From an uncultured Eubacteriales bacterium (lineage in GTDB: Bacteria > Bacillota > Clostridia > Oscillospirales > CAG-272): DNA of 64,000 nucleotides. The notes beneath the pieces were generated by a model. It was not told where the DNA came from. It did no database searches and worked only from the letters and a program-made list of their open reading frames with translations. The stretch spans positions 1 to 64,000 of the forward strand of contig CAKSLQ010000010.1 of NCBI GenBank assembly GCA_934467415.1. The letters run 5' to 3'. The stretch's first letter is position 1; every line of letters starts with the position of its first letter. Shown piece after piece: positions 51,298 to 61,064 of this stretch. A program made the position numbers and the translations under genes.

Positions 51298-52581
51298 ATG
51301 GACGGAGACGCGGGTCGATATTGGCAGATTCTTTTCTACATATTGCTGATTATCGGCGGCGCCTATTTCGCAAGCGCGGAAAGCGCTTACGTCAGGGCGA
51401 ACAAGATTCGGCTGAAGGCGGCAGCGGATGACGGAGACAAGCGGGCCAAGCGCGCGCTGTATATCACCGATCATTTCGACAAAGCGCTGACCACGATCCT
51501 CATCGGCAACAACATCATGCATCTGGCCTGTTCATCGCTGGCGACGGTCATTGCCATTGACCTGCTCGGCGAAGGCAAAACCATCATTGCGACGGTCGTC
51601 ACCACCGCAGTGGTCTTTCTGTTCAGCGAGATGCTGCCGAAGAGCTTTGCCAACACGCAGAGCGAGAAGCTGGCGCTGGGATATTCCGCGTCACTCACGG
51701 CACTGATGAAGATCCTGACGCCGGTTGCATTCGTTTTTATCAAAATTTCCGATCTGTTCTCCCGCCTGTTCGGCGGCGGTCAGGATGACCGCATGACCGA
51801 GGAGGAGCTGGAGACCATCATCGACCAAGTGGAGGACAGCGGCACGCTGGACGAGGAGCAGACCGATCTGCTCCGCAATGCGGTGGACTTCACCAAGACC
51901 TCGCTTGAGGACATTATGACCATGCGCGAGGACATCGTCGGCGTGGATGTTGCCATGTCGCAGGAGCAGGTTTTCGAGACGGTGCGCGGGACCAATTTCT
52001 CCCGTCTGCCGGTGTACGAGGGCGATGTGGACCACATCATCGGCATTCTGCCGGTGCGCGAATATCTGCGCGCGTATCTGCGCCGCGGCTACGTCAATCT
52101 GCGCCGCATTCTGCTGGCGCCGACTTTTGCCGCGCCGGATGCGGCCATTGACGATCTCTTTGCCGCGATGAGCGCCTCGAAAAAGCAGTTTGTCGTGGTG
52201 CGCGAGGACGACCGCACGGTCGGCATCGCGACCATCGAGGATTTCCTCGAGGAGCTGGTCGGCGAGATCTGGGACGAGGACGACGAGTATGATGAGGACT
52301 TCATCAAGCTCGGCGGCAACTATTTCGAGATCGTGCCGTCCATGAAGGTGCGCGAGGCGCTCTCCCGCATCGGGCATCCGCTCCCCTCGCTTGCCGAGCA
52401 GAAAAAGACGCTCGACGCATGGCTGCGCTCGAATCTTTCCGGCGAGCCGAAGGAAGATGAGGGCTTTACCTACGGCAGACTTGCCGTGATGGCCGGCCCC
52501 GTCGAGGACGGTGCGCTCAAGAGCGTCATCATCCGCCTTTGCGATGACGAGAACGAGGCAAAGGAGGAGATCGACAAATGA
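51298..52581 (+). CDS. CNNM/CorC-type membrane protein with CBS domains, copy 1
   Basis: A 427-residue protein of the hemolysin-C/CorC group, now linked to divalent-cation (Mg/Co) export. Domain order: CNNM membrane domain with about four helices (1-180; FASAESAYVRANKIRLK is the family start), a CBS pair (about 195-320; FSRLPVYEGDVDHIIGILPV and VVREDDRTVGIATIEDFLEE), and a C-terminal CorC/HlyC domain (about 335-420). The ATG at 51298 is 12 bases from GGAG, a long spacing; a GTG 14 codons earlier is an alternative. Overlaps the next paralogue by four bases. Confidence 0.88.
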   Translation: MDGDAGRYWQILFYILLIIGGAYFASAESAYVRANKIRLKAAADDGDKRAKRALYITDHFDKALTTILIGNNIMHLACSSLATVIAIDLLGEGKTIIATVVTTAVVFLFSEMLPKSFANTQSEKLALGYSASLTALMKILTPVAFVFIKISDLFSRLFGGGQDDRMTEEELETIIDQVEDSGTLDEEQTDLLRNAVDFTKTSLEDIMTMREDIVGVDVAMSQEQVFETVRGTNFSRLPVYEGDVDHIIGILPVREYLRAYLRRGYVNLRRILLAPTFAAPDAAIDDLFAAMSASKKQFVVVREDDRTVGIATIEDFLEELVGEIWDEDDEYDEDFIKLGGNYFEIVPSMKVREALSRIGHPLPSLAEQKKTLDAWLRSNLSGEPKEDEGFTYGRLAVMAGPVEDGALKSVIIRLCDDENEAKEEIDK

Positions 52582-53852
52582 GTTACGTTCTGATCGTGAT
52601 CCTGATCTGCTTCTCCGCCTTCTTCTCGGGCACCGAGATCGCCTATACGTCGGTCAACCGCGTCCGCCTCAAAAAGCTGGCGGAGGACGGCAGCCGCATG
52701 GCGAAGCTGGCGGATAAGATCTCGGATAAATTCGACGACGCGCTCACGGCGGTGCTCATCGGCAACAACTTTGTCAACATTGCCGCGTCGGCCGTCTCGA
52801 CCACCATTGCGCTCTCCATTGCAAAGCATATGGGCAGCGGCCACGGCTCGACCGGGCTTGCCGCCACGATCGCAACGGCCGTTATCACGGTCCTGATCCT
52901 GATCTTCGGCGAGATTGTGCCGAAGGTCGTCTGCAAGCAGAACAGCGACCGCGCCGCCTGCCTGACGGCGTATCCGCTCGCGTTTTTCATCATCCTTTTC
53001 TACCCCGTCACCCTCCTTGTCGGATGGCTGCTGAAGCTCTGCTCCCACTTCTGGGGCAAGCCGGACGACAGCGTCTCCGAGGAGGAGCTGGCGATGCTGA
53101 TCGAGACGACCGAGGAGGACGGCGGTATCGACGAGGATAAGAGCGACCTCTTGCAGAGCGCGCTCGAATTCTCGGACATCACGCTGGCCGAGATCATCAC
53201 GCACCGCACCGAGGTGCTGGCGCTGGACGCGGACGCAAACCCGGCGGAGAATCTCCGCATCATCAATTCCTCGCGGCACAGCCGCCTGCCCGTCTACAAG
53301 GACAGCATCGACAACATCATCGGTATCCTCAACATCAACCAGTTCTACAAGCGGCTGGCCGAGAACCCGGAGACCGCGGTGAAGGACGTCATGTTTGAGC
53401 CGCTGATGATGCACGGCACGGTGAAGCTGCCCGTCGCGCTGGAGGAAATGCGCGAGATGCAGATGCCGATGACGGTCGTGCTCGATGAGTACGGCGGCAC
53501 GCTCGGCATTGTGACCACCGAGGACATTCTCGAGCAGATCGTCGGCGACATCTGGGACGAGAGCGACGAGATCGTCGAGGACATCGTCGAAAATCCGGAC
53601 GGCACCTACCGCGTGCTCGGCGACGCCAACATCTACGATATGTTTGACGAGATGGACATCGACGACCGCGACTTTGAATCCGACTGCAACACGGTCGGCG
53701 GCTGGTGCGCCGAGATGCTCGGGCAGAATCCCGAGGTCGGCATGGCCTTCGACTACAGGAACCTGCACGTGGAGATCACCCGCGCGGACGAGACCTGTGT
53801 GGAGGAGGTCCGCGTCACCGTCAGCCCCGTTCCCGAGGAAGAGGAAGAATAA
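52578..53852 (+). CDS. CNNM/CorC-type membrane protein with CBS domains, copy 2
   Basis: A 424-residue paralogue of the upstream gene with the same three-domain order: FSGTEIAYTSVNRVRLKKLA start, ILIFGEIVPKVVCKQN in the membrane part, CBS pair with SRHSRLPVYKDSIDNIIGIL and VVLDEYGGTLGIVTTEDILE, then NTVGGWCAEMLG in the CorC domain. It has the canonical DEYGGT motif that copy 1 lacks (EDDRTV), so the two may sense different ligands or form a heterodimer. Start ATGA overlaps the copy 1 stop; co-translation is likely. Confidence 0.9.
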   Translation: MSYVLIVILICFSAFFSGTEIAYTSVNRVRLKKLAEDGSRMAKLADKISDKFDDALTAVLIGNNFVNIAASAVSTTIALSIAKHMGSGHGSTGLAATIATAVITVLILIFGEIVPKVVCKQNSDRAACLTAYPLAFFIILFYPVTLLVGWLLKLCSHFWGKPDDSVSEEELAMLIETTEEDGGIDEDKSDLLQSALEFSDITLAEIITHRTEVLALDADANPAENLRIINSSRHSRLPVYKDSIDNIIGILNINQFYKRLAENPETAVKDVMFEPLMMHGTVKLPVALEEMREMQMPMTVVLDEYGGTLGIVTTEDILEQIVGDIWDESDEIVEDIVENPDGTYRVLGDANIYDMFDEMDIDDRDFESDCNTVGGWCAEMLGQNPEVGMAFDYRNLHVEITRADETCVEEVRVTVSPVPEEEEE

Positions 53853-53862
53853 AATTTGCAAA

Positions 53863-53898
53863 ACGCACGGAAAACTTCGGTTTTCCGTGTGTTTTTTT
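53863..53898 (+). terminator. Terminator after the CNNM pair
   Basis: ACGCACGGAAAAC-TTCG-GTTTTCCGTGTGT then a T run. Confidence 0.88.
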
Positions 53899-53912
53899 GT
53901 TGACTTGACCGT

Positions 53913-53941
53913 TTGACAAATGTATAGCAACTTACTATAAT
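53913..53941 (+). promoter_or_regulatory. Consensus promoter of the ATP synthase operon
   Basis: TTGACA, 17 bases, TATAAT: an exact sigma-A consensus, 43 bases before atpB. Confidence 0.92.
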
Positions 53942-53984
53942 TGATACATTAAAGTTACCTGCTCCGTAGGAGGCGATTTTCAAA

Positions 53985-54827
53985 ATGAAGAAAAACAGGC
54001 GCACAGCGCTCCTTGTGTGGCTCTTGCTGCTCGCTGCTCTGCTTGCCGCGTCGCTCGCCGTCGGCGGCCTGCCGAAGGGCGAGAGCATCCGCGAGGCCAT
54101 GCGCGACGCCGTGCTGCACGAGGAGAACAAGATTTCGCTGTTCGGGCTGCTCGACGTCAACCCGGCGGTGATCTCGGGCTTCACCGTCACGGGTGTGCTG
54201 CTCGCGTTCGCGCTTTTGGTGCGGCTCTTCTTCGTGCCGCACATGAAGACCGTGCCCGGCCGGTTCCAGCTGCTGCTCGAGAGCGCGGTCGGCTGCTTCG
54301 ACGGGCTGGCTAAGTCCAACAGCCCGCACCGCAACCGCTTTCTCGGCGGCTATGTGTTTGCGGCGGGCGCGTACATTTTCATCGGTACGCTGTTTGAGCT
54401 GTTCGGGCTTCAGGCCGTCACCACGCGCGGCCTCTCGGTCGCGCTGCCCGCGCCGCTCTCGGACATCAATGCCGCCATTGCGCTCGGCTGCCTGTCCTAT
54501 CTCGTGATTCTGTCGGGCGGCATCGCGGGCAACGGCCTGCGCGGCGCGCTGAACACCCTCAAGGACTTCTCCCTGCCGATCTCGATGAGCTTCCGCCTGT
54601 TCGGCGCGCTGCTCAGCGGTCTGCTCGTCACCGAGCTTGTCTATTACTATATCCACCTGAGCTTCGTCCTGCCGGTTGCGGTCGGCGTGATGTTCACGCT
54701 GCTGCACGCGCTGATCCAGACCTATGTGCTGACGATGCTCACCGCGCTTTTCTACGGCGAGGTCTCCGAGCCGCACCCGAAGAAAGCGAAAAAATCCGAA
54801 TCCAAAACCCAAAAGGCTGCGGCCTGA
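53985..54827 (+). CDS. atpB: F-type ATP synthase subunit a
   Basis: A 280-residue membrane subunit that with the c-ring forms the ion channel. The essential Arg is in ISMSFRLFGALLSGLLV (RLFG box), and the last helix is the usual LLHALIQTYVLTMLTALFYG. The Asn that normally follows RLFG is Ala here. The first 28 residues look like a signal peptide or extra helix (LLVWLLLLAALLAASLAVGG). Gene order that follows is c, b, alpha, gamma, beta, epsilon. The GGAGG ribosome site is well placed. Confidence 0.93.
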   Translation: MKKNRRTALLVWLLLLAALLAASLAVGGLPKGESIREAMRDAVLHEENKISLFGLLDVNPAVISGFTVTGVLLAFALLVRLFFVPHMKTVPGRFQLLLESAVGCFDGLAKSNSPHRNRFLGGYVFAAGAYIFIGTLFELFGLQAVTTRGLSVALPAPLSDINAAIALGCLSYLVILSGGIAGNGLRGALNTLKDFSLPISMSFRLFGALLSGLLVTELVYYYIHLSFVLPVAVGVMFTLLHALIQTYVLTMLTALFYGEVSEPHPKKAKKSESKTQKAAA

Positions 54828-54843
54828 ACCCGGAGGTATGACC

Positions 54844-55206
54844 ATGAAAGTAAGTATGAAGAAACTGTTTGCCCTGCTCGTATGCGCCGCGCTCGCCTTT
54901 GCGATGTGCGTCTGCGTGTTTGCCGATGCAGCCGTCCCCGCAGACGGCGGCACCGAAGTGACCGGGACCGCCGAGGCTTCCTCCGCGGGCAGCAAGGCGT
55001 ATGCCGCCGCCGTCTGCGTCGGCCTTGCCGCCGCGGCGGGCGCGGTCGCCATGGGCATCGCCATCGCCAAGTCGGCGGAGGGCATCTCCCGCCAGCCCGA
55101 GGCGGCGGACAAGATCCGCGCGGGGATGATGCTCGGCCTCGTCTTCATCGAGACCGCGATCATCTATGCGCTGATCGTGGCGATCCTCATCATCTTTGTT
55201 CTGTAA
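54844..55206 (+). CDS. atpE: F-type ATP synthase subunit c with N-terminal extension
   Basis: A 120-residue c subunit; typical ones have 70-90 residues. The first ~45 residues are a signal-peptide-like segment (LFALLVCAALAFAMCVCVFA) and a Gly/Thr/Ser linker. The hairpin core is normal: loop SRQPEA and ion-binding Glu in VFIETAIIYALIVA. In helix 1 the four glycines of the usual G-x-G-x-G-x-G are all Ala (AAAGAVA before MGIAIAK), and the residue that is Gln in sodium enzymes is Met. Start chosen at the second ATG because the first touches the GGAGGT site. Confidence 0.92.
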   Translation: MKVSMKKLFALLVCAALAFAMCVCVFADAAVPADGGTEVTGTAEASSAGSKAYAAAVCVGLAAAAGAVAMGIAIAKSAEGISRQPEAADKIRAGMMLGLVFIETAIIYALIVAILIIFVL

Positions 55207-55218
55207 GGAGGGCGCGGA

Positions 55219-55672
55219 ATGGGTGTCCCGCTGAATATTGACTGGCAGCAGATCCTGCTCCACCTGTTCAACTTTGTATTGCTGGCGGGCGGACTGTATT
55301 TTCTGCTGTACGCGCCGGTGCGGAACTTCATGGAGAAGCGCACGGGCGACATCGCGGCAAAGGAAAAGGCCGCCGCCGAGAAGGAGACAAGTGCGGCCGC
55401 CCTCGAGGCGGAATACAGCCGCCGGCTGGACGAGGCGAAGGCGGAGGCGGAGAAGACCCGCGCCGCCGCCGTGACTGAGGCCGAGAAGGAGGCGTCCGCC
55501 ATCCTCGCCGACGCCAAGCGGCAGAAGGAGCGGATTCTTGCCGACGCGCGCGACGCGGCGGCGCATGAAAAGGAAAGAATGATCGAGGACGCGCGCGGCG
55601 AGATCGCAAACCTGGCGGTGGAGGCCACCGCAAAGCTGCTGCGCGAGCATGAAGCGACAGAGGAGGCGCGCC

Positions 55673-55680
<8 letters not shown>
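55219..55680 (+). CDS. atpF: F-type ATP synthase subunit b
   Basis: A 153-residue peripheral stalk protein: one membrane helix (about 10-28, ILLHLFNFVLLAGGLYFLLY) and a long Ala/Glu/Lys/Arg coiled coil. Only one b gene is present. It is not fused to a delta domain, and its stop lies eight bases inside the start of atpA, leaving no room for the delta gene that normally sits here. Peripheral stalk contact to alpha must therefore differ from that of standard enzymes. Confidence 0.93.
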
Positions 55681-57238
<1,558 letters not shown>

Positions 57239-57245
57239 GAGACAC

Positions 57246-58164
57246 ATGGCAAGCATCAAGGAGATCAAGACGCACATCGAGAGCGTCCGCGACACGCGCA
57301 AGATCACAAACGCGATGTACCTGATCGCGTCCACCAAGCTGCGCCGCGCCAAGGCGGAGCTGGACGCGACGCGCCCGTATTTCAACGCGCTGCGCGGCGA
57401 GATCAAGCGCATTTTCCGCACGGCGGAGAAGGTGCAGAGCCGCTATTTCTATCCCGAGGACGGCGAAGAGCCGCCGCACGGCACGTTTGCCTGCCTCGTC
57501 ATCACGGCGGACAAGGGGCTTGCGGGCGCGTACAACCAGAACGCCATCCGCGAGGCGGAAAAGCTGCTCGCCGACCATCCGGACACCAAGCTGTTCGTCG
57601 TAGGCGAATACGGCCGCCGCTATTTCGAGGCGCACGGCATCCCGGTGGAGCACAGCTTTCTCTACACCGCGCAGAATCCGACGATGCAGCGCGCCCGCGA
57701 GATCGCGGCGATCCTGCTCGATCTGTACGACCGCGGGCGGGTGGAGAAGATTTACCTGGTCTACACGGATATGAAGAACGGCCTTGTCGCCGAGGCAAAG
57801 CAGACGCGCCTTTTGCCGTTCCACCGCGCGCAGTTCTTCTCGGATACGACGGAGCGCGCGGTCAGCGTGCCGTTTGAGTTCACGCCATCGGTCGGCGCGG
57901 TGCTGGACAACGTCATTGCAAGCTATGTGTCCGGCTTTATTTACAGCGCGCTGGTGGACAGCTTCTGCTGTGAGCAGAACGCGCGTATGCGCGCGATGGA
58001 CAGCGCCAACCGCAATGCGGAGAAAATTCTCGCCGACCTCACCACGGCCTACAACCGCGTGCGCCAGAGCGCGATCACGCAGGAGATCACCGAGGTGAGC
58101 GCAGGCGCAAAGGCGCAGCGGCAGGCGGCCGCGCGCGCAAAAGAGATGAAGGAGGCGGAAGCCG

Positions 58165-58178
<14 letters not shown>
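57246..58178 (+). CDS. atpG: F-type ATP synthase subunit gamma
   Basis: A 310-residue central shaft subunit. The N-terminal coiled coil starts ASIKEIKTHIESVRDTRKIT and the C-terminal helix ends in SAITQEITEVSAGAKAQRQA; between them LVITADKGLAGAYNQNAIRE matches the family's core. It is slightly longer than usual (285-295). The start is 8 bases after the atpA stop and has GAGAG as the ribosome site. Overlaps atpD by 14 bases. Confidence 0.94.
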
Positions 58179-59564
<1,386 letters not shown>

Positions 59565-59568
<4 letters not shown>

Positions 59569-59978
59569 AGGCTTTTTCCGTACACATCCTTGCGGCCGAC
59601 CACGCCTTCTTCGAGGGGGAATGCACCTCGCTTGTGCTGCCCACCGTGGACGGGCAGTACGGCGTGCTGGCCGGGCACAGCAACGCGATCGGCGCGCTTG
59701 TCCCCGGCACGCTGACCTGCCGCACCGCGGCGGGCGATGTGCTGTACGCCGCCGTTTCGGCGGGACTTGTCAAGATTGAGGACGGCGAGGCGCTGGTGCT
59801 GGTGGACACGGCGGAGCGCCCCGAGGAAATCGACAAAAACCGTGCCGAGCGCGCGGCCGCGGCGGCAAAAGAGGCGCTGCTGCAAAAGCGCAGCATCCGC
59901 GAGTACCGTCTCGCCGAGGCGAACCTCGCGCGCGCCATCAACCGCCTGCGCGTCAGATCACGCGCGGCTGACAACTGA
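59565..59978 (+). CDS. atpC: F-type ATP synthase subunit epsilon
   Basis: A 137-residue subunit that couples the shaft to the c-ring and can inhibit ATP hydrolysis. The beta-barrel part has FSVHILAADHAFFEGECTSL and LPTVDGQYGVLAGHSNAIGA; the C-terminal two helices read NRAERAAAAAKEALLQKRSI and LAEANLARAINRLRV. GTG start overlaps the atpD stop by four bases. Last gene of the operon; the terminator at 60034 follows. Confidence 0.95.
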
Positions 59979-60033
59979 CACCGGGCGAAGCCGCAGCGAC
60001 GGCCTCGTTTTTCGACACCGGGGTGAAAACTTG

Positions 60034-60075
60034 CGCCGTATCCGTCATTTTTGACGAATGCGGCGTCGTTTTTTT
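60034..60075 (+). terminator. Terminator of the ATP synthase operon
   Basis: CGCCGTATCCGTCA and CGAATGCGGCG form a stem, followed by TCGTTTTTTT. Confidence 0.8.
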
Positions 60076-60095
60076 GTGAACTTTTCTACGTCCGA

Positions 60096-60139
60096 AAAAG
60101 CGGGATTCTCTTGCGGGAATCCCGCTTTTCCTGTATAAT
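60096..60139 (+). promoter_or_regulatory. TetR gene promoter overlapped by a palindrome
   Basis: TTGCGG (60111-60116), 17 bases, TATAAT (60134-60139). A 13-bp perfect inverted repeat, AAAAGCGGGATTC/GAATCCCGCTTTT (60096-60108 and 60117-60129), spans the -35 and spacer. It may be the regulator's own operator, or simply a second terminator of the atp operon. Confidence 0.5.
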
Positions 60140-60180
60140 TATATTTGTAAACAGAATCACTGAAGTATTTTGAGGTAGCA

Positions 60181-60951
60181 ATGAAAAAGGGAATCCAACC
60201 GAGCGGCATGATCACGCGCAGAAAGATCCTGTCCGTGTCGATGAAACTGTTTTTGGAAAAGGGCTATGAGGGGACGACCGCCAAGGAGGTCGCCGACATG
60301 GCGGGCATTATCAGCGGCTCGCCGTTTTTCCAGTTCGGCAACAAGGAGGGCGTGCTGCTCGACCTTGTAAGGCAGATGTTTGACGGGCAGTTTGCCACGG
60401 CGGATGCCCTCGCCGGGAAAAACGCCGACCCGCTGCTCGTCTACGCGCTGGAGACTGCGCTTCAGCTGCACATCGCCGAGATGAGCGATCCGCTGCGCGA
60501 GCTTTATGTCACGGCATACACGCTGCCGCGCACCGCCGCATACATATACGAGAACATGACCGACAAGATCGAGGCCATCTTTTCGCCCTATCTTGCCGGA
60601 TCGGAGAAGAACGATTTCTACGAGCTGGAGATTGCGGCCGCCGGCGTCATGCGCGGCTTCATGGCGCGGCACTGCGACCTGTATTTCACCATCGAGCGCA
60701 AGATCATGCGCTGTGTGTCCTGCTGCTTCAAGCTGTACGAAGTGCCGCCGGAGCGCTACATGCCGGCACTGCGGCAGGCGCTGACGGTCGATCTCGCGGC
60801 AGTGGCCCGCATGATGGTGGACAAAACCGTGCGTGAGGCGGAGGCCGACGTGGAGGCCGCGCTGGCCGTGCCGCGTCCGGAACGCCGCGCAAAGGCGAAG
60901 GATGAATCCGCCGCCGATACACCCGAAGAAAAAGAAGAAAAAGAAGAATAA
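60181..60951 (+). CDS. TetR/AcrR-family transcription regulator
   Basis: A 256-residue regulator. The N-terminal helix-turn-helix reads ILSVSMKLFLEKGYEGTTAK then EVADMAGIISGSPFFQFGNK (about residues 16-56), the standard TetR DNA-binding fold. The ligand domain (about 60-215) has no recognised family, and the chain ends in an acidic-basic low-complexity tail (PEEKEEKEE). It stands between the atp operon and a giant surface protein and may control either itself or the latter. The ligand cannot be predicted. Confidence 0.88.
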   Translation: MKKGIQPSGMITRRKILSVSMKLFLEKGYEGTTAKEVADMAGIISGSPFFQFGNKEGVLLDLVRQMFDGQFATADALAGKNADPLLVYALETALQLHIAEMSDPLRELYVTAYTLPRTAAYIYENMTDKIEAIFSPYLAGSEKNDFYELEIAAAGVMRGFMARHCDLYFTIERKIMRCVSCCFKLYEVPPERYMPALRQALTVDLAAVARMMVDKTVREAEADVEAALAVPRPERRAKAKDESAADTPEEKEEKEE

Positions 60952-60964
60952 ATTCCCTCGGCAA

Positions 60965-60991
60965 CAGACGGAAAACCGCGTTTTCCGTCTG
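60965..60991. terminator. Hairpin after the TetR gene
   Basis: CAGACGGAAAACC-G-CGTTTTCCGTCTG-like perfect stem; only a weak T run follows. Confidence 0.5.
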
Positions 60992-61064
60992 CCTTTCGAT
61001 GCAGCGCCGTTCCCTTGGTGGCGGGGAACGGTCAGACGGCGCCACACAACATCGGGAGACATTT

